Source: Chlamydiota bacterium (GTDB lineage: Bacteria; Chlamydiota; Chlamydiia; Chlamydiales; SM23-39). Taken from it: a stretch of DNA of 5,231 bases. The notes below the pieces were generated by a model that was not told the origin of the DNA, searched no databases, and was given only the letters and a program-made list of their open reading frames with translations. Of this stretch, positions 1-5,231 are shown piece after piece (the stretch's first letter is position 1; each line of letters begins with the position of its first letter). The stretch is taken from the NCBI GenBank assembly GCA_021772165.1, contig JAJFMM010000158.1, positions 1-5,231 of the forward strand, read 5' to 3'. A program made the translations under genes and the position numbers.

Positions 1-660
1 AACATCTGCAACAATCTCTCTGTTTGCAAACTCTCTCGGTAGAGCTTCCTTTAGAGCCCTTAGGAACTGTTCAAATTCATCAGAATCAGCCACGACTCTA
101 GAGAGCTGAAAGGCAGTCGTTGGACCAAATAGATCATCACAAGACGCCATGGATTCAAACTGAGCCACTTCATCATTTTTGATCACATATAAACCTTTCG
201 CAGCGGCAATAAAAAATGCATCTAAAGCAACTTCTTCGATGATTTCCTGAGTCAACGTTTCTAGCTCAGGCATCGTTTTGACCTGTCTTTCCAGCCATTC
301 AATCATGGGTAGTCTATCTCTAGGATCAGTCTCTCTTGTGATACGCCCCGTTAAATAGGGATAAAGAAAAGAATAGACCAGATCATGCAATTTTTTTTCC
401 GGCTCCGTTTTGCAAATTACAGGAAAAGTAATTTTTTGACGGGGTTCTGCTTGTCTCTGATAACTCCTCTCAGTTGGTAAATCAGTCACCATAAAAGAAC
501 GAAAAAACGCGCTGAGTCTACTTTTTCCGCCTGCAAACATACCTGTAATGACATCCAAGGAGATCGCTTGAATTCTTTGGTCCTCAAAAAACTCTTCCTC
601 TTCTTCAGGTAGAGCATAAGGTATATGATTTTTTGGACACATAATTCCAAGATGGTTCAC
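1..660 (-). CDS. Unrecognised protein with a Walker A-like motif; 3' end cut by the left window edge
   Basis: The frame is open for 220 codons from a GTG at 660 to the window edge, with no stop, so the C terminus is missing. I do not recognise the family. GTG is chosen because AGGAG lies 7 bases upstream and an in-frame TAA lies only five codons upstream; the ATG at 642 has no good ribosome site. Visible features: a short N-terminal segment with a run of five glutamates (residues 19-23), then a hydrophobic stretch ISLDVIT leading into G40-MFAG-G45-K46-S47, an exact G-x4-G-K-S Walker A pattern followed by a helix-like segment. The rest looks mostly helical, charged and soluble, with no signal peptide or membrane segment. 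No convincing Walker B or DxxG element appears in the visible part, so nucleotide binding is a hypothesis. Base composition is more AT-rich than the genes to its right. It has its own likely promoter and may also receive read-through from msrA. It could be a lineage-specific chlamydial protein; that is inference. Confidence 0.75.
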   Translation of the reverse strand, partial: MNHLGIMCPKNHIPYALPEEEEEFFEDQRIQAISLDVITGMFAGGKSRLSAFFRSFMVTDLPTERSYQRQAEPRQKITFPVICKTEPEKKLHDLVYSFLYPYLTGRITRETDPRDRLPMIEWLERQVKTMPELETLTQEIIEEVALDAFFIAAAKGLYVIKNDEVAQFESMASCDDLFGPTTAFQLSRVVADSDEFEQFLRALKEALPREFANREIVADV

Positions 661-666
661 GAGCAG

Positions 667-672
667 TCTCCT
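667..672 (-). promoter_or_regulatory. Shine-Dalgarno site that sets the GTG start at 660
   Basis: The minus strand reads AGGAGA here, and AGGAG is separated from the GTG by 7 bases, close to the ideal spacing. It favours the GTG at 660 over the in-frame ATG 18 bases further on, which has only a weak, badly spaced purine stretch before it. Confidence 0.75.
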
Positions 673-688
673 AAATTATTGTAAGCAG

Positions 689-697
689 ATTATAACA
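689..697 (-). promoter_or_regulatory. Extended -10 promoter for the left-edge gene
   Basis: The minus strand reads TGT-TATAAT, a consensus -10 hexamer with the TGn extension, in an AT-rich gap. No good -35 hexamer is found 16-18 bases upstream, which is common for extended -10 promoters. Transcription would start near 682, leaving a leader of roughly 20 bases that contains the Shine-Dalgarno site. This suggests the left-edge gene can be expressed independently of pgpH-msrA. The call rests on sequence match only. Confidence 0.55.
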
Positions 698-746
698 AAT
701 AAAGAACAGCGGATGATTAAGATATTGTTTATAAAAATATAGTTTA

Positions 747-1211
747 CTAGAAGCAGGAGCGACCATGTTTTTCATGATAGCGCTGATGGTATTCTTCTGC
801 GGGATAGAAGGTTTTCGCCGGAAGAACCTCGGTCACGATCGGCTTAGGGAAATTCTTGGCCTGCTCTTTTTTGGAGGCCTCCGCCTTTTCCTGCTGCTGG
901 GAGCTCAGCGTAAAAAGAGCGGATCTGTACTGTGAGCCCATATCGGGCCCTTGCTGATTGAGCGTCGTGGGATCGTGCATTTTCCAGAAGAGATCGAGGA
1001 GCTCTTCGTAGGAGACGACAGCCGGATCAAACGTCACCTCAACAGCTTCGGCATATCCCGTGTTGCCCTCACACACTTTTTCATAGGTTGGTTTTTCCGT
1101 ACGTCCTCCGGTATAACCACTAATGGCCTCAAGGACACCTTTTTGACTGCGGAAACGATGCTCAACGCCCCAAAAACAGCCAGCTGCAAAAATTGCTTTT
1201 TCAGTGGCCAT
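747..1211 (-). CDS. msrA: Peptide methionine-S-sulfoxide reductase MsrA
   Basis: This cytosolic enzyme reduces the S epimer of methionine sulfoxide in oxidised proteins and free Met-SO, with thioredoxin as the usual final reductant. The 154-residue protein is a complete short-form MsrA. It has the GCFWG signature at residues 11-15 with the sulfenic-acid-forming Cys12, the GYAE segment with Glu55 as the conserved acid, and GPDMGSQYRS with Asp90 and Tyr95 that help hold the sulfoxide. A C-terminal Cys153 in GRSCF fits the resolving cysteine. Cys47 sits at the position often occupied in PTYxxVC. The MsrB domain found fused in some bacteria is absent. The start ATG lies inside the end of pgpH (11-base overlap) and is preceded by AGAAGGA at an 8-base spacing, so both genes form one operon and translation is probably coupled. 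No terminator hairpin is evident after the stop. Identification is secure from the motifs. Confidence 0.97.
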   Translation of the reverse strand: MATEKAIFAAGCFWGVEHRFRSQKGVLEAISGYTGGRTEKPTYEKVCEGNTGYAEAVEVTFDPAVVSYEELLDLFWKMHDPTTLNQQGPDMGSQYRSALFTLSSQQQEKAEASKKEQAKNFPKPIVTEVLPAKTFYPAEEYHQRYHEKHGRSCF

Positions 1212-3342
1212 TCGGTTTTTCCTTCTTAGGATATTTGATGCGGATGTGGTGCGTAAGTAGTAGAGACTTAATCAGCGTGCTCTTAACTCGAGAGAGCTCT
1301 TCAAAGGTCAGGTTACACTCATCGAACTGCCCATCTTCAGCTTTTTCAGAGACGATCCGGTCGATCATCTCAGACAAGCCGCGCTCGGATGCATCTTCGA
1401 TAGAGCGAGAGGTCGCCTCAACGCTGTCGCAAATCATAATGATGGCGGTCTCTTTGGTCTGCGGCTTAGGTCCCGGATAGCGGAACTGGCTCGCATCGAC
1501 CTCATCAGCATGTCCGCCTTTGAGCTCAAGCTGCTTGCGGTAGAAATAGTAGACGAGGGTCGTTCCATGATGCTGCAGAATGACATCGATAAAGGGCTGC
1601 GGCAAGCGATGTTTCCGTGCGAGAGCTTCTCCATCGGTCACATGCGAGATAATGAGTTGTGCTGATTCGAGCGGGGTGAGGAGCTGATGAAGATTAACGG
1701 TCGTCCCCTGCTGGTTTTCCGTGTAGAACTGCGGATTGAGCACCTTGCCGATATCGTGGTAGAGCGTTCCGACTCGACAGAGCAGTCCATTCGCACCAAT
1801 TGCATGGGCACATGCTTCTGCAAAATTGGCCAATACGAGGCAGTGCTGATAGGTACCCGGCACTTCCATCGCAAGCTTTTGCAGCAGTTCGTTTTCCGGA
1901 TCCATGTACTCCATCAGAGTCATATCCGTTAAGACACGAAAAGCGGTCTCCAATGCAGGCAAGAGTCCCACGACGAGGATCGCGGTTGCTGTCATGAAGC
2001 AGAACGAGGCGGCGATATCAACAAAGAGCGAAACATTCCATAACTGGTTTTCACTCAGCGTAAAGCAATAGAGGACAGGAATCGATCCGAGGAAGGCCTT
2101 CCAGCAGATGCCGAAGATCTGTTTACGCTTGCGGATGTTCTGCGTGCAGATGATGACGAGGATCGAGACGATCAAGTTGAGGAGAAGAAAGCGGGTATGG
2201 TCGACAGCGAGGCTAACAGTGAGGATGATCGAGAGAAAGGCAGCTGCAAAAAGGGCGATACGCGGAGAGAGCAGAATGCAGATCAAGATCGAGGCAAAAG
2301 GCGCAACGATCGGATAGTGAATGCGCTGGAGAAAACCACTTTCGCTTTTCAAGAGGGCGTACTCGGTCAGCTTGGCAAACAGGAGGGTCAGCAGCACAAT
2401 ACAAACAAAGAGAGCCAGCTGCTGCAACGAGCGCTGAAATGTGGGTTGGCTAATCCGAAAATAGAGAGCGCTAATGGCTACAAAAATCATGGAGAGCAGC
2501 AGACTGGCAACAAGCGTCTTTGGTTCCCAGAGTTGGCGGCTATCTGAGATTGCGCTCTTCATCGCCTGCATCATGGTTAGATGGCGAGAGGTGATCATCT
2601 CCCCCGGCTCGATGATGCGAGCCCCCGCTTGAACACGGGTGTACTTATCGGGAACAGTCTTACTTACTTCTGAGCGCAGTGAGCGCTCGAGCTGTTCATC
2701 TTGCTGCAGCTCCCACTTGCGACTTTTAAAGGAGTCGACAACATACTGGATCGCCTCCGGATGGAACGTACCGCTCGCGGCGATCTCATCGGAAATCCGC
2801 GACCAGACCTCCTCAGGCAGAGTGGTAAATGAGTCGCTCTCTGAGAGAAAGTCGTAATAAGAAGCATCGGAAAGAGGCAGTTTTTTGACGATCTGAATGG
2901 TACGAGGGTCAGTAAAGCGCGCATCGGAGAGGAGCTTCTCCATCTGATCGAGGGCTGTATAGATCTCCTCAAAGGTGCTCGTCGGCACGACTTTTCGCCA
3001 ATCTCGACTGCGAATCAGAGAATTTTCTAGTTCATGACCTGCATTTTGAATCTCACCGGGATCAACGCGATAAATGGATCCAACATCTTGCAAAGCCTGC
3101 TGCTTAAGGATGATGGTAGTCTCATAATCGGGAAATTCAAAGTCTACTTGAGCTACGACGTAGCGCGTTGCTGTCGTATTAAGCTCAATGACTTCTAGAC
3201 GCACTTCACGGAAATGGAGAAACAGCGCCAGACCGAACACGCAGACAAGGCCAACCAGCAGTCGCCAACCTCGGTTATCTTTTGACAACCAGCGCGTGAA
3301 TCCAGTTCTCGACTTCCTCTCACGAGGGTAGCTCTCTTTCAT
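1201..3342 (-). CDS. pgpH: 7TM-HD family cyclic-di-AMP phosphodiesterase (PgpH type)
   Basis: Characterised members of this inner-membrane family hydrolyse c-di-AMP to pApA. At 713 residues the protein is full length (Listeria PgpH is about 718). A cytoplasmic basic N terminus leads to TM1 (about 27-44). An extracytoplasmic 7TMR-HDED sensor region (about 45-270) follows, then a cluster of hydrophobic segments (about 275-295, 308-328, 345-380, 384-400, 411-428, 438-462). The cytoplasmic HD domain covers about 480-705. Its metal ligands are in place: H500 in GTYQH, H529-D530 in LYHDIGK, H567 in ISHV, H591-H592 in QHHGTT and D639 in ICDSVEA, so it should be active. Earlier annotations of such proteins as generic metal-dependent phosphohydrolases describe the same family. 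The start at 3342 is the only reasonable one (in-frame TAA four codons upstream), but its GAAGG lies just one base from the ATG, which is poor spacing. It is first in the operon with msrA and divergent from dnaX. What the outer domain senses cannot be read here. Confidence 0.93.
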   Translation of the reverse strand: MKESYPRERKSRTGFTRWLSKDNRGWRLLVGLVCVFGLALFLHFREVRLEVIELNTTATRYVVAQVDFEFPDYETTIILKQQALQDVGSIYRVDPGEIQNAGHELENSLIRSRDWRKVVPTSTFEEIYTALDQMEKLLSDARFTDPRTIQIVKKLPLSDASYYDFLSESDSFTTLPEEVWSRISDEIAASGTFHPEAIQYVVDSFKSRKWELQQDEQLERSLRSEVSKTVPDKYTRVQAGARIIEPGEMITSRHLTMMQAMKSAISDSRQLWEPKTLVASLLLSMIFVAISALYFRISQPTFQRSLQQLALFVCIVLLTLLFAKLTEYALLKSESGFLQRIHYPIVAPFASILICILLSPRIALFAAAFLSIILTVSLAVDHTRFLLLNLIVSILVIICTQNIRKRKQIFGICWKAFLGSIPVLYCFTLSENQLWNVSLFVDIAASFCFMTATAILVVGLLPALETAFRVLTDMTLMEYMDPENELLQKLAMEVPGTYQHCLVLANFAEACAHAIGANGLLCRVGTLYHDIGKVLNPQFYTENQQGTTVNLHQLLTPLESAQLIISHVTDGEALARKHRLPQPFIDVILQHHGTTLVYYFYRKQLELKGGHADEVDASQFRYPGPKPQTKETAIIMICDSVEATSRSIEDASERGLSEMIDRIVSEKAEDGQFDECNLTFEELSRVKSTLIKSLLLTHHIRIKYPKKEKPNGH
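1220..1226 (-). promoter_or_regulatory. msrA ribosome binding site embedded in the pgpH coding end
   Basis: The minus strand reads AGAAGGA, 8 bases before the msrA ATG and inside the last codons of pgpH. A good internal site combined with the 11-base gene overlap lets terminating pgpH ribosomes, or new ones, start msrA. Confidence 0.7.
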
Positions 3343-3366
3343 ACCTTCACTTTACCAGAACCTTCA
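3343..3366. repeat. Direct repeat ACCTTCA in the pgpH leader
   Basis: ACCTTCA occurs at 3343-3349 and again at 3360-3366, 17 bases apart. On the minus strand it reads TGAAGGT and contains a Shine-Dalgarno-like GAAGG. One copy is too close to the pgpH ATG (1 base) and the other too far (about 18 bases). This may be chance, or two imperfect ribosome landing sites. Confidence 0.4.
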
Positions 3367-3418
3367 TAATTCATAACAGAAGCAAGACTCGCTAGCACCC
3401 TTTCAAGTGGAACGGGTA

Positions 3419-3448
3419 TAGACGCGAAAAGAAGGTAGATAGTATACT
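3419..3448 (+). promoter_or_regulatory. Candidate sigma-70-type promoter for dnaX-ybaB
   Basis: TAGACG (3419-3424, four of six matches to TTGACA) and TATACT (3443-3448, five of six matches to TATAAT) are separated by 18 bases. The transcript would start near 3455, leaving a leader of about 30 bases before the dnaX ATG. The -10 overlaps the opposite-strand -10 almost completely, so only one polymerase could occupy the site at a time. Confidence 0.5.
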
Positions 3449-3470
3449 GAAAATCGCTCATAAACCACAA
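3441..3470 (-). promoter_or_regulatory. Candidate promoter for pgpH-msrA, sharing its -10 with the dnaX promoter
   Basis: The minus strand has TTGTGG (3465-3470, three of six matches to TTGACA, including the strongest TTG) and then, after an 18-base spacer, TATACT (3441-3446, five of six matches to TATAAT). Transcription would start near 3434, giving a leader of about 90 bases. The -10 is half of the palindrome AGTATACT that also serves the other strand. It is the best candidate in this gap for pgpH; the others have worse spacing. Confidence 0.4.
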
Positions 3471-3477
3471 CTAGTTG
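3468..3477. repeat. 10-base perfect palindrome CAACTAGTTG before dnaX
   Basis: This perfect inverted repeat sits in the predicted dnaX leader, 7 bases before the ATG, and overlaps the predicted -35 of the divergent pgpH promoter. It could be a small operator or simply chance. It occupies the place where a Shine-Dalgarno site would be expected, and none is present. Confidence 0.4.
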
Positions 3478-3484
3478 CTTTTCA

Positions 3485-5002
3485 ATGAAATATCTGGTTC
3501 TGGCACGTCGCTACCGCCCCCAACTCTTCCGCGATGTCGTAGGTCAGGAGGCTGCCCTGCGAACACTGAAAAATGCTCTCAGCTACAAAAGAGTCGCACA
3601 TGCTTATCTCTTTTGTGGATCGAGAGGAATCGGAAAGACGACACTTGCCCGTCTTTTTGCAAAAGCTCTTAACTGTCAGGCTTTAAGCTCTGAGTTCGAG
3701 CCCTGCAACCTCTGCCCCTCTTGTGTCGAGATTCTCTCTGGTCAGTCTCTAGATGTCATTGAGATTGACGGAGCTTCCAACCGCGGCATTGACGATATTC
3801 GCACACTCAATGAGACGGTCGGCTACGCGCCGAGCCACGGCAAATACAAGATTTATATCATTGATGAAGTCCACATGTTGACCAAGGAGGCCTTCAACGC
3901 GCTACTTAAGACGCTTGAAGAGCCCCCCGAAAGAGCTAAATTCTTCTTTGCGACGACTGAGCCGCACAAGGTTCTGCCCACGATCATTAGTCGTTGCCAA
4001 CGCTTTGACCTCCAGCGTCTCAGCCAAGAGCAGATCGCAAACAAACTACAGACAATCGCTCTTGATCTACAGAGAGAAGCTCACCCAGAGGCGCTACATC
4101 GCATCTCGCAATTCGCCGAAGGCTCTCTTCGCGATGCCGAGTCGCTATTCGACCAGATCCTCTGTTTTGCCGAAGGGGCGATTACCCTCGAACATGTACA
4201 GAGCGTCCTTGGCCTCGTACCTGATGAATTCTTTTCTGCCCTTGACGAAGCCTTTTCTGAGGGGCGGGCCGCCTTTGCTTTCGAGCTGGTCGAAAAACTC
4301 TTTCAGATGGGAAAAGATCTTAGCCATTTTACCGAGCAGCTCATCGGCCACTACCGCCGCCTAGCCTCATTTCGGCTCTCACCGCAGATGCAGCCGGAAT
4401 TAGAAGCGCGTCGAGTCGCCACGTCCGCAAAGCTCTACACGCAGACGCAGCTCTGCTTCATCCTCGACACACTACTCGCCTCATATTCTGATCTGCATAA
4501 GAGTCCTATGCAGCGCGTGAGTCTCGAAGCGCTGCTTCTCAAGATTCTACGCAGTAAGCATCGGGTCCCTCTAGAAGTATTGGCTCGCAGGCTCAGCGAA
4601 CTCGAAGAAAAACTGATGGCAAAAGCAGCAGAAGCTCCGGTTGCGGCTCCAGCTCCGGTTGCAGCTCCAGCTCCGGTTGCAGCTCCAGCTCCGGTTGCAG
4701 CTCCAGCTCCGGTTGCAGCTCCAGCTCCGGTTGCAGCTCCAGCTCCGGTTGCAGCTCCAGCTCCGGTTGTAGAGCCTGTATCTCTCGAGCCGGTGCCGTT
4801 CAACCCCTATCAACCACCTGTGGCTGTAGTAGAAACTCCCCCCATCGCCCCACCAGCAGCGCCGCAACAAATCATCTCACCACCTGAGCCAAAAGAAGAA
4901 GCGCCCCCTCAAACAGAAGAGGGCTTGGCGCCTGTACATACAGAGACACTACTGCGCTTTGCTGCAGTAGAGCTCGAAGGAACCATTCTAATCGAAAAAT
5001 AG
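3485..5002 (+). CDS. dnaX: DNA polymerase III subunit tau/gamma (clamp-loader ATPase DnaX) with a repeat-bearing tail
   Basis: DnaX is the ATPase of the clamp loader, which opens the beta sliding clamp and places it on primed DNA at the replication fork; the long tau form also ties polymerase to helicase. Start and N terminus match the family (YxVLARxxRPQ...DVVGQE). The AAA+ core is intact: Walker A GSRGIGKT (45-52), zinc cysteines C64, C74, C77, C80, Walker B IIDEVH (D127, E128), sensor-1 region FFATTEP (154-160), arginine finger R170 in SRC, and sensor-2 R216 in GSLRDAES. The oligomerisation domain III ends near residue 375. From about 381 the protein becomes Pro/Ala-rich with tandem APVAAP units (384-428), and ends in a short, less repetitive segment (TLLRFAAVELEGT, 485-497) that may be a partner-binding peptide. 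At 505 residues it is shorter than E. coli tau (643). No run of six or more A for the usual frameshift is seen in the coding region. There is no Shine-Dalgarno site. The gene is followed closely by ybaB. Confidence 0.97.
   Translation: MKYLVLARRYRPQLFRDVVGQEAALRTLKNALSYKRVAHAYLFCGSRGIGKTTLARLFAKALNCQALSSEFEPCNLCPSCVEILSGQSLDVIEIDGASNRGIDDIRTLNETVGYAPSHGKYKIYIIDEVHMLTKEAFNALLKTLEEPPERAKFFFATTEPHKVLPTIISRCQRFDLQRLSQEQIANKLQTIALDLQREAHPEALHRISQFAEGSLRDAESLFDQILCFAEGAITLEHVQSVLGLVPDEFFSALDEAFSEGRAAFAFELVEKLFQMGKDLSHFTEQLIGHYRRLASFRLSPQMQPELEARRVATSAKLYTQTQLCFILDTLLASYSDLHKSPMQRVSLEALLLKILRSKHRVPLEVLARRLSELEEKLMAKAAEAPVAAPAPVAAPAPVAAPAPVAAPAPVAAPAPVAAPAPVAAPAPVVEPVSLEPVPFNPYQPPVAVVETPPIAPPAAPQQIISPPEPKEEAPPQTEEGLAPVHTETLLRFAAVELEGTILIEK
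4634..4769 (+). repeat. In-frame 18-base tandem repeat array encoding APVAAP in dnaX
   Basis: The unit gctccggttgcagctcca occurs seven times in full (4634-4759) plus a 10-base partial copy (4760-4769). Copies 2 to 7 are identical at the base level and copy 1 differs only by a synonymous GCG for GCA. Each unit adds APVAAP to the linker of DnaX, so gain or loss of copies keeps the reading frame. Identical third positions point to recent expansion by slippage or recombination. The unit has no stop codon in any of the six frames, which creates long false open frames across it. Confidence 0.97.
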
Positions 5003-5004
5003 GA
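5001..5004 (+). promoter_or_regulatory. ybaB ribosome binding site overlapping the dnaX stop
   Basis: AGGA overlaps the last two bases of the dnaX TAG stop and lies 7 bases before the ybaB ATG. This is an arrangement expected for tightly linked, possibly coupled translation. Confidence 0.65.
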
Positions 5005-5011
5005 ACACATT

Positions 5012-5231
5012 ATGGGAAGCGGTTATTCTAAAATGAAAAAACAAGCGCGTGCTATGCAGCAGCAGATGGAAGGCGTGCGCGAAAATCTAAAAAATACTGA
5101 AGTTACCGGAACCGCCGGAAACGGACTCGTTACCGTTACGCTCGATGGAGAAAAAAATGTGAAAAAGATCTCCATCAAACCGGAATGCGTGACTCCGGAT
5201 GATGTCGAAGGTCTACAAGATCTCATCGCGG
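5012..5231 (+). CDS. ybaB: YbaB/EbfC family nucleoid-associated DNA-binding protein; 3' end cut by the right window edge
   Basis: The family consists of small homodimeric proteins of roughly 100 residues that bind DNA and coat or organise the nucleoid. Seventy-three codons are visible: a glutamine- and methionine-rich N-terminal helix (KMKKQARAMQQQMEGVRENL), then the family hallmark EVTGTAGNGLVTVTLDG (residues 30-46), a beta strand NVKKISIKPE, and the VTPDDVEGLQDLI helix where the window ends. About 25-40 residues should be missing. The start at 5012 has an AGGA 7 bases upstream and gives the expected N-terminal length. It lies 9 bases after dnaX, the same order as dnaX-ybaB in many bacteria (in E. 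coli followed by recR), so it is a co-transcribed housekeeping gene. What follows here cannot be seen. Codon use and base composition resemble dnaX. Confidence 0.92.
   Translation, partial: MGSGYSKMKKQARAMQQQMEGVRENLKNTEVTGTAGNGLVTVTLDGEKNVKKISIKPECVTPDDVEGLQDLIA

Noticed and set aside
121..180. DLFG (residues 176-179 of the left-edge protein) as a GTPase DxxG motif
   Set aside because: It is far from the P-loop-like motif and not preceded by a hydrophobic strand, so a four-residue match is likely chance.
661..746. Intrinsic terminator after msrA
   Set aside because: The gap is AT-rich and contains a T run, but no GC-rich stem precedes it; only a weak A/T pairing is possible.
2197..2547. 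Plus-strand open frame of 116 codons opposite pgpH
   Set aside because: It is antisense to the membrane segments of pgpH. Its Lys/Arg/Gln-rich composition is what the reverse of hydrophobic codons gives, and no ribosome site supports it.
3915..4364. Plus-strand open frame of 149 codons inside dnaX
   Set aside because: It is a shifted frame over the conserved AAA+ core and has no recognisable motif or start signal of its own.
4600..4632. A-rich stretch at the end of dnaX domain III as a programmed frameshift site
   Set aside because: The longest A run is five and the codon phase does not make an X-XXY-YYZ slippery heptamer, so nothing supports a gamma form at this position.
4634..4769. Tandem repeat as a CRISPR array
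   Set aside because: The units abut directly with no unique spacers, stay in the dnaX frame, and no cas gene is nearby.
4435..4870. Two long minus-strand open frames across the dnaX repeat (GAATGA- and WSCNRS-type repeats)
   Set aside because: The 18-base unit has no stop in any frame, so these are by-products of the array. They lie wholly within dnaX, which is certain from its motifs.

Overview
The window carries five protein genes: three read leftward (minus strand) and two read rightward (plus strand), facing away from a 142-base gap at 3343-3484. From left to right they are an unrecognised gene cut by the left edge, msrA (methionine-S-sulfoxide reductase), a 7TM-HD c-di-AMP phosphodiesterase of the PgpH type, dnaX (clamp-loader tau/gamma subunit), and a ybaB/ebfC gene cut by the right edge. 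No RNA gene, CRISPR array, insertion sequence, integrase or other mobile element is visible.

The organism is a bacterium. I would place it, with moderate confidence only, in the Chlamydiota outside the genus Chlamydia (a Parachlamydiales-like lineage). The reasons are the overall look of the proteins, the dnaX-ybaB pair (also adjacent in Chlamydia as I recall it), several genes with weak or absent Shine-Dalgarno sites, and the lineage-specific look of the left-edge gene. Nothing here is decisive, since msrA, pgpH, dnaX and ybaB are all widespread.

Left block (1-3342, minus strand): pgpH is transcribed first and overlaps msrA by 11 bases, so the two are almost certainly co-transcribed and probably translationally coupled. 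After msrA comes an AT-rich gap of 86 bases with no convincing terminator. It holds a perfect extended -10 element and a strong AGGAG site that set a GTG start at 660 for the left-edge gene. That protein matches no family I can name but has a Walker A-like G-x4-G-K-S motif near its N terminus.

Centre (3343-3484): the divergent gap contains the 8-base palindrome AGTATACT, which reads as a TATACT -10 on both strands. A -35-like hexamer lies at an 18-base spacing on each side. This looks like one symmetric bidirectional promoter driving pgpH-msrA leftward and dnaX-ybaB rightward.

Right block (3485-5231, plus strand): dnaX has an intact AAA+ clamp-loader core, zinc site included. Its C-terminal part is replaced by a Pro/Ala-rich linker holding about 7.5 nearly identical tandem copies of an 18-base repeat. 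ybaB starts 9 bases after the dnaX stop. Functionally the right block is replication and nucleoid housekeeping, and the left operon is second-messenger turnover plus oxidative protein repair. The most rewarding points for follow-up are the bidirectional promoter, the in-frame repeat array in dnaX, and the unknown P-loop-like gene.
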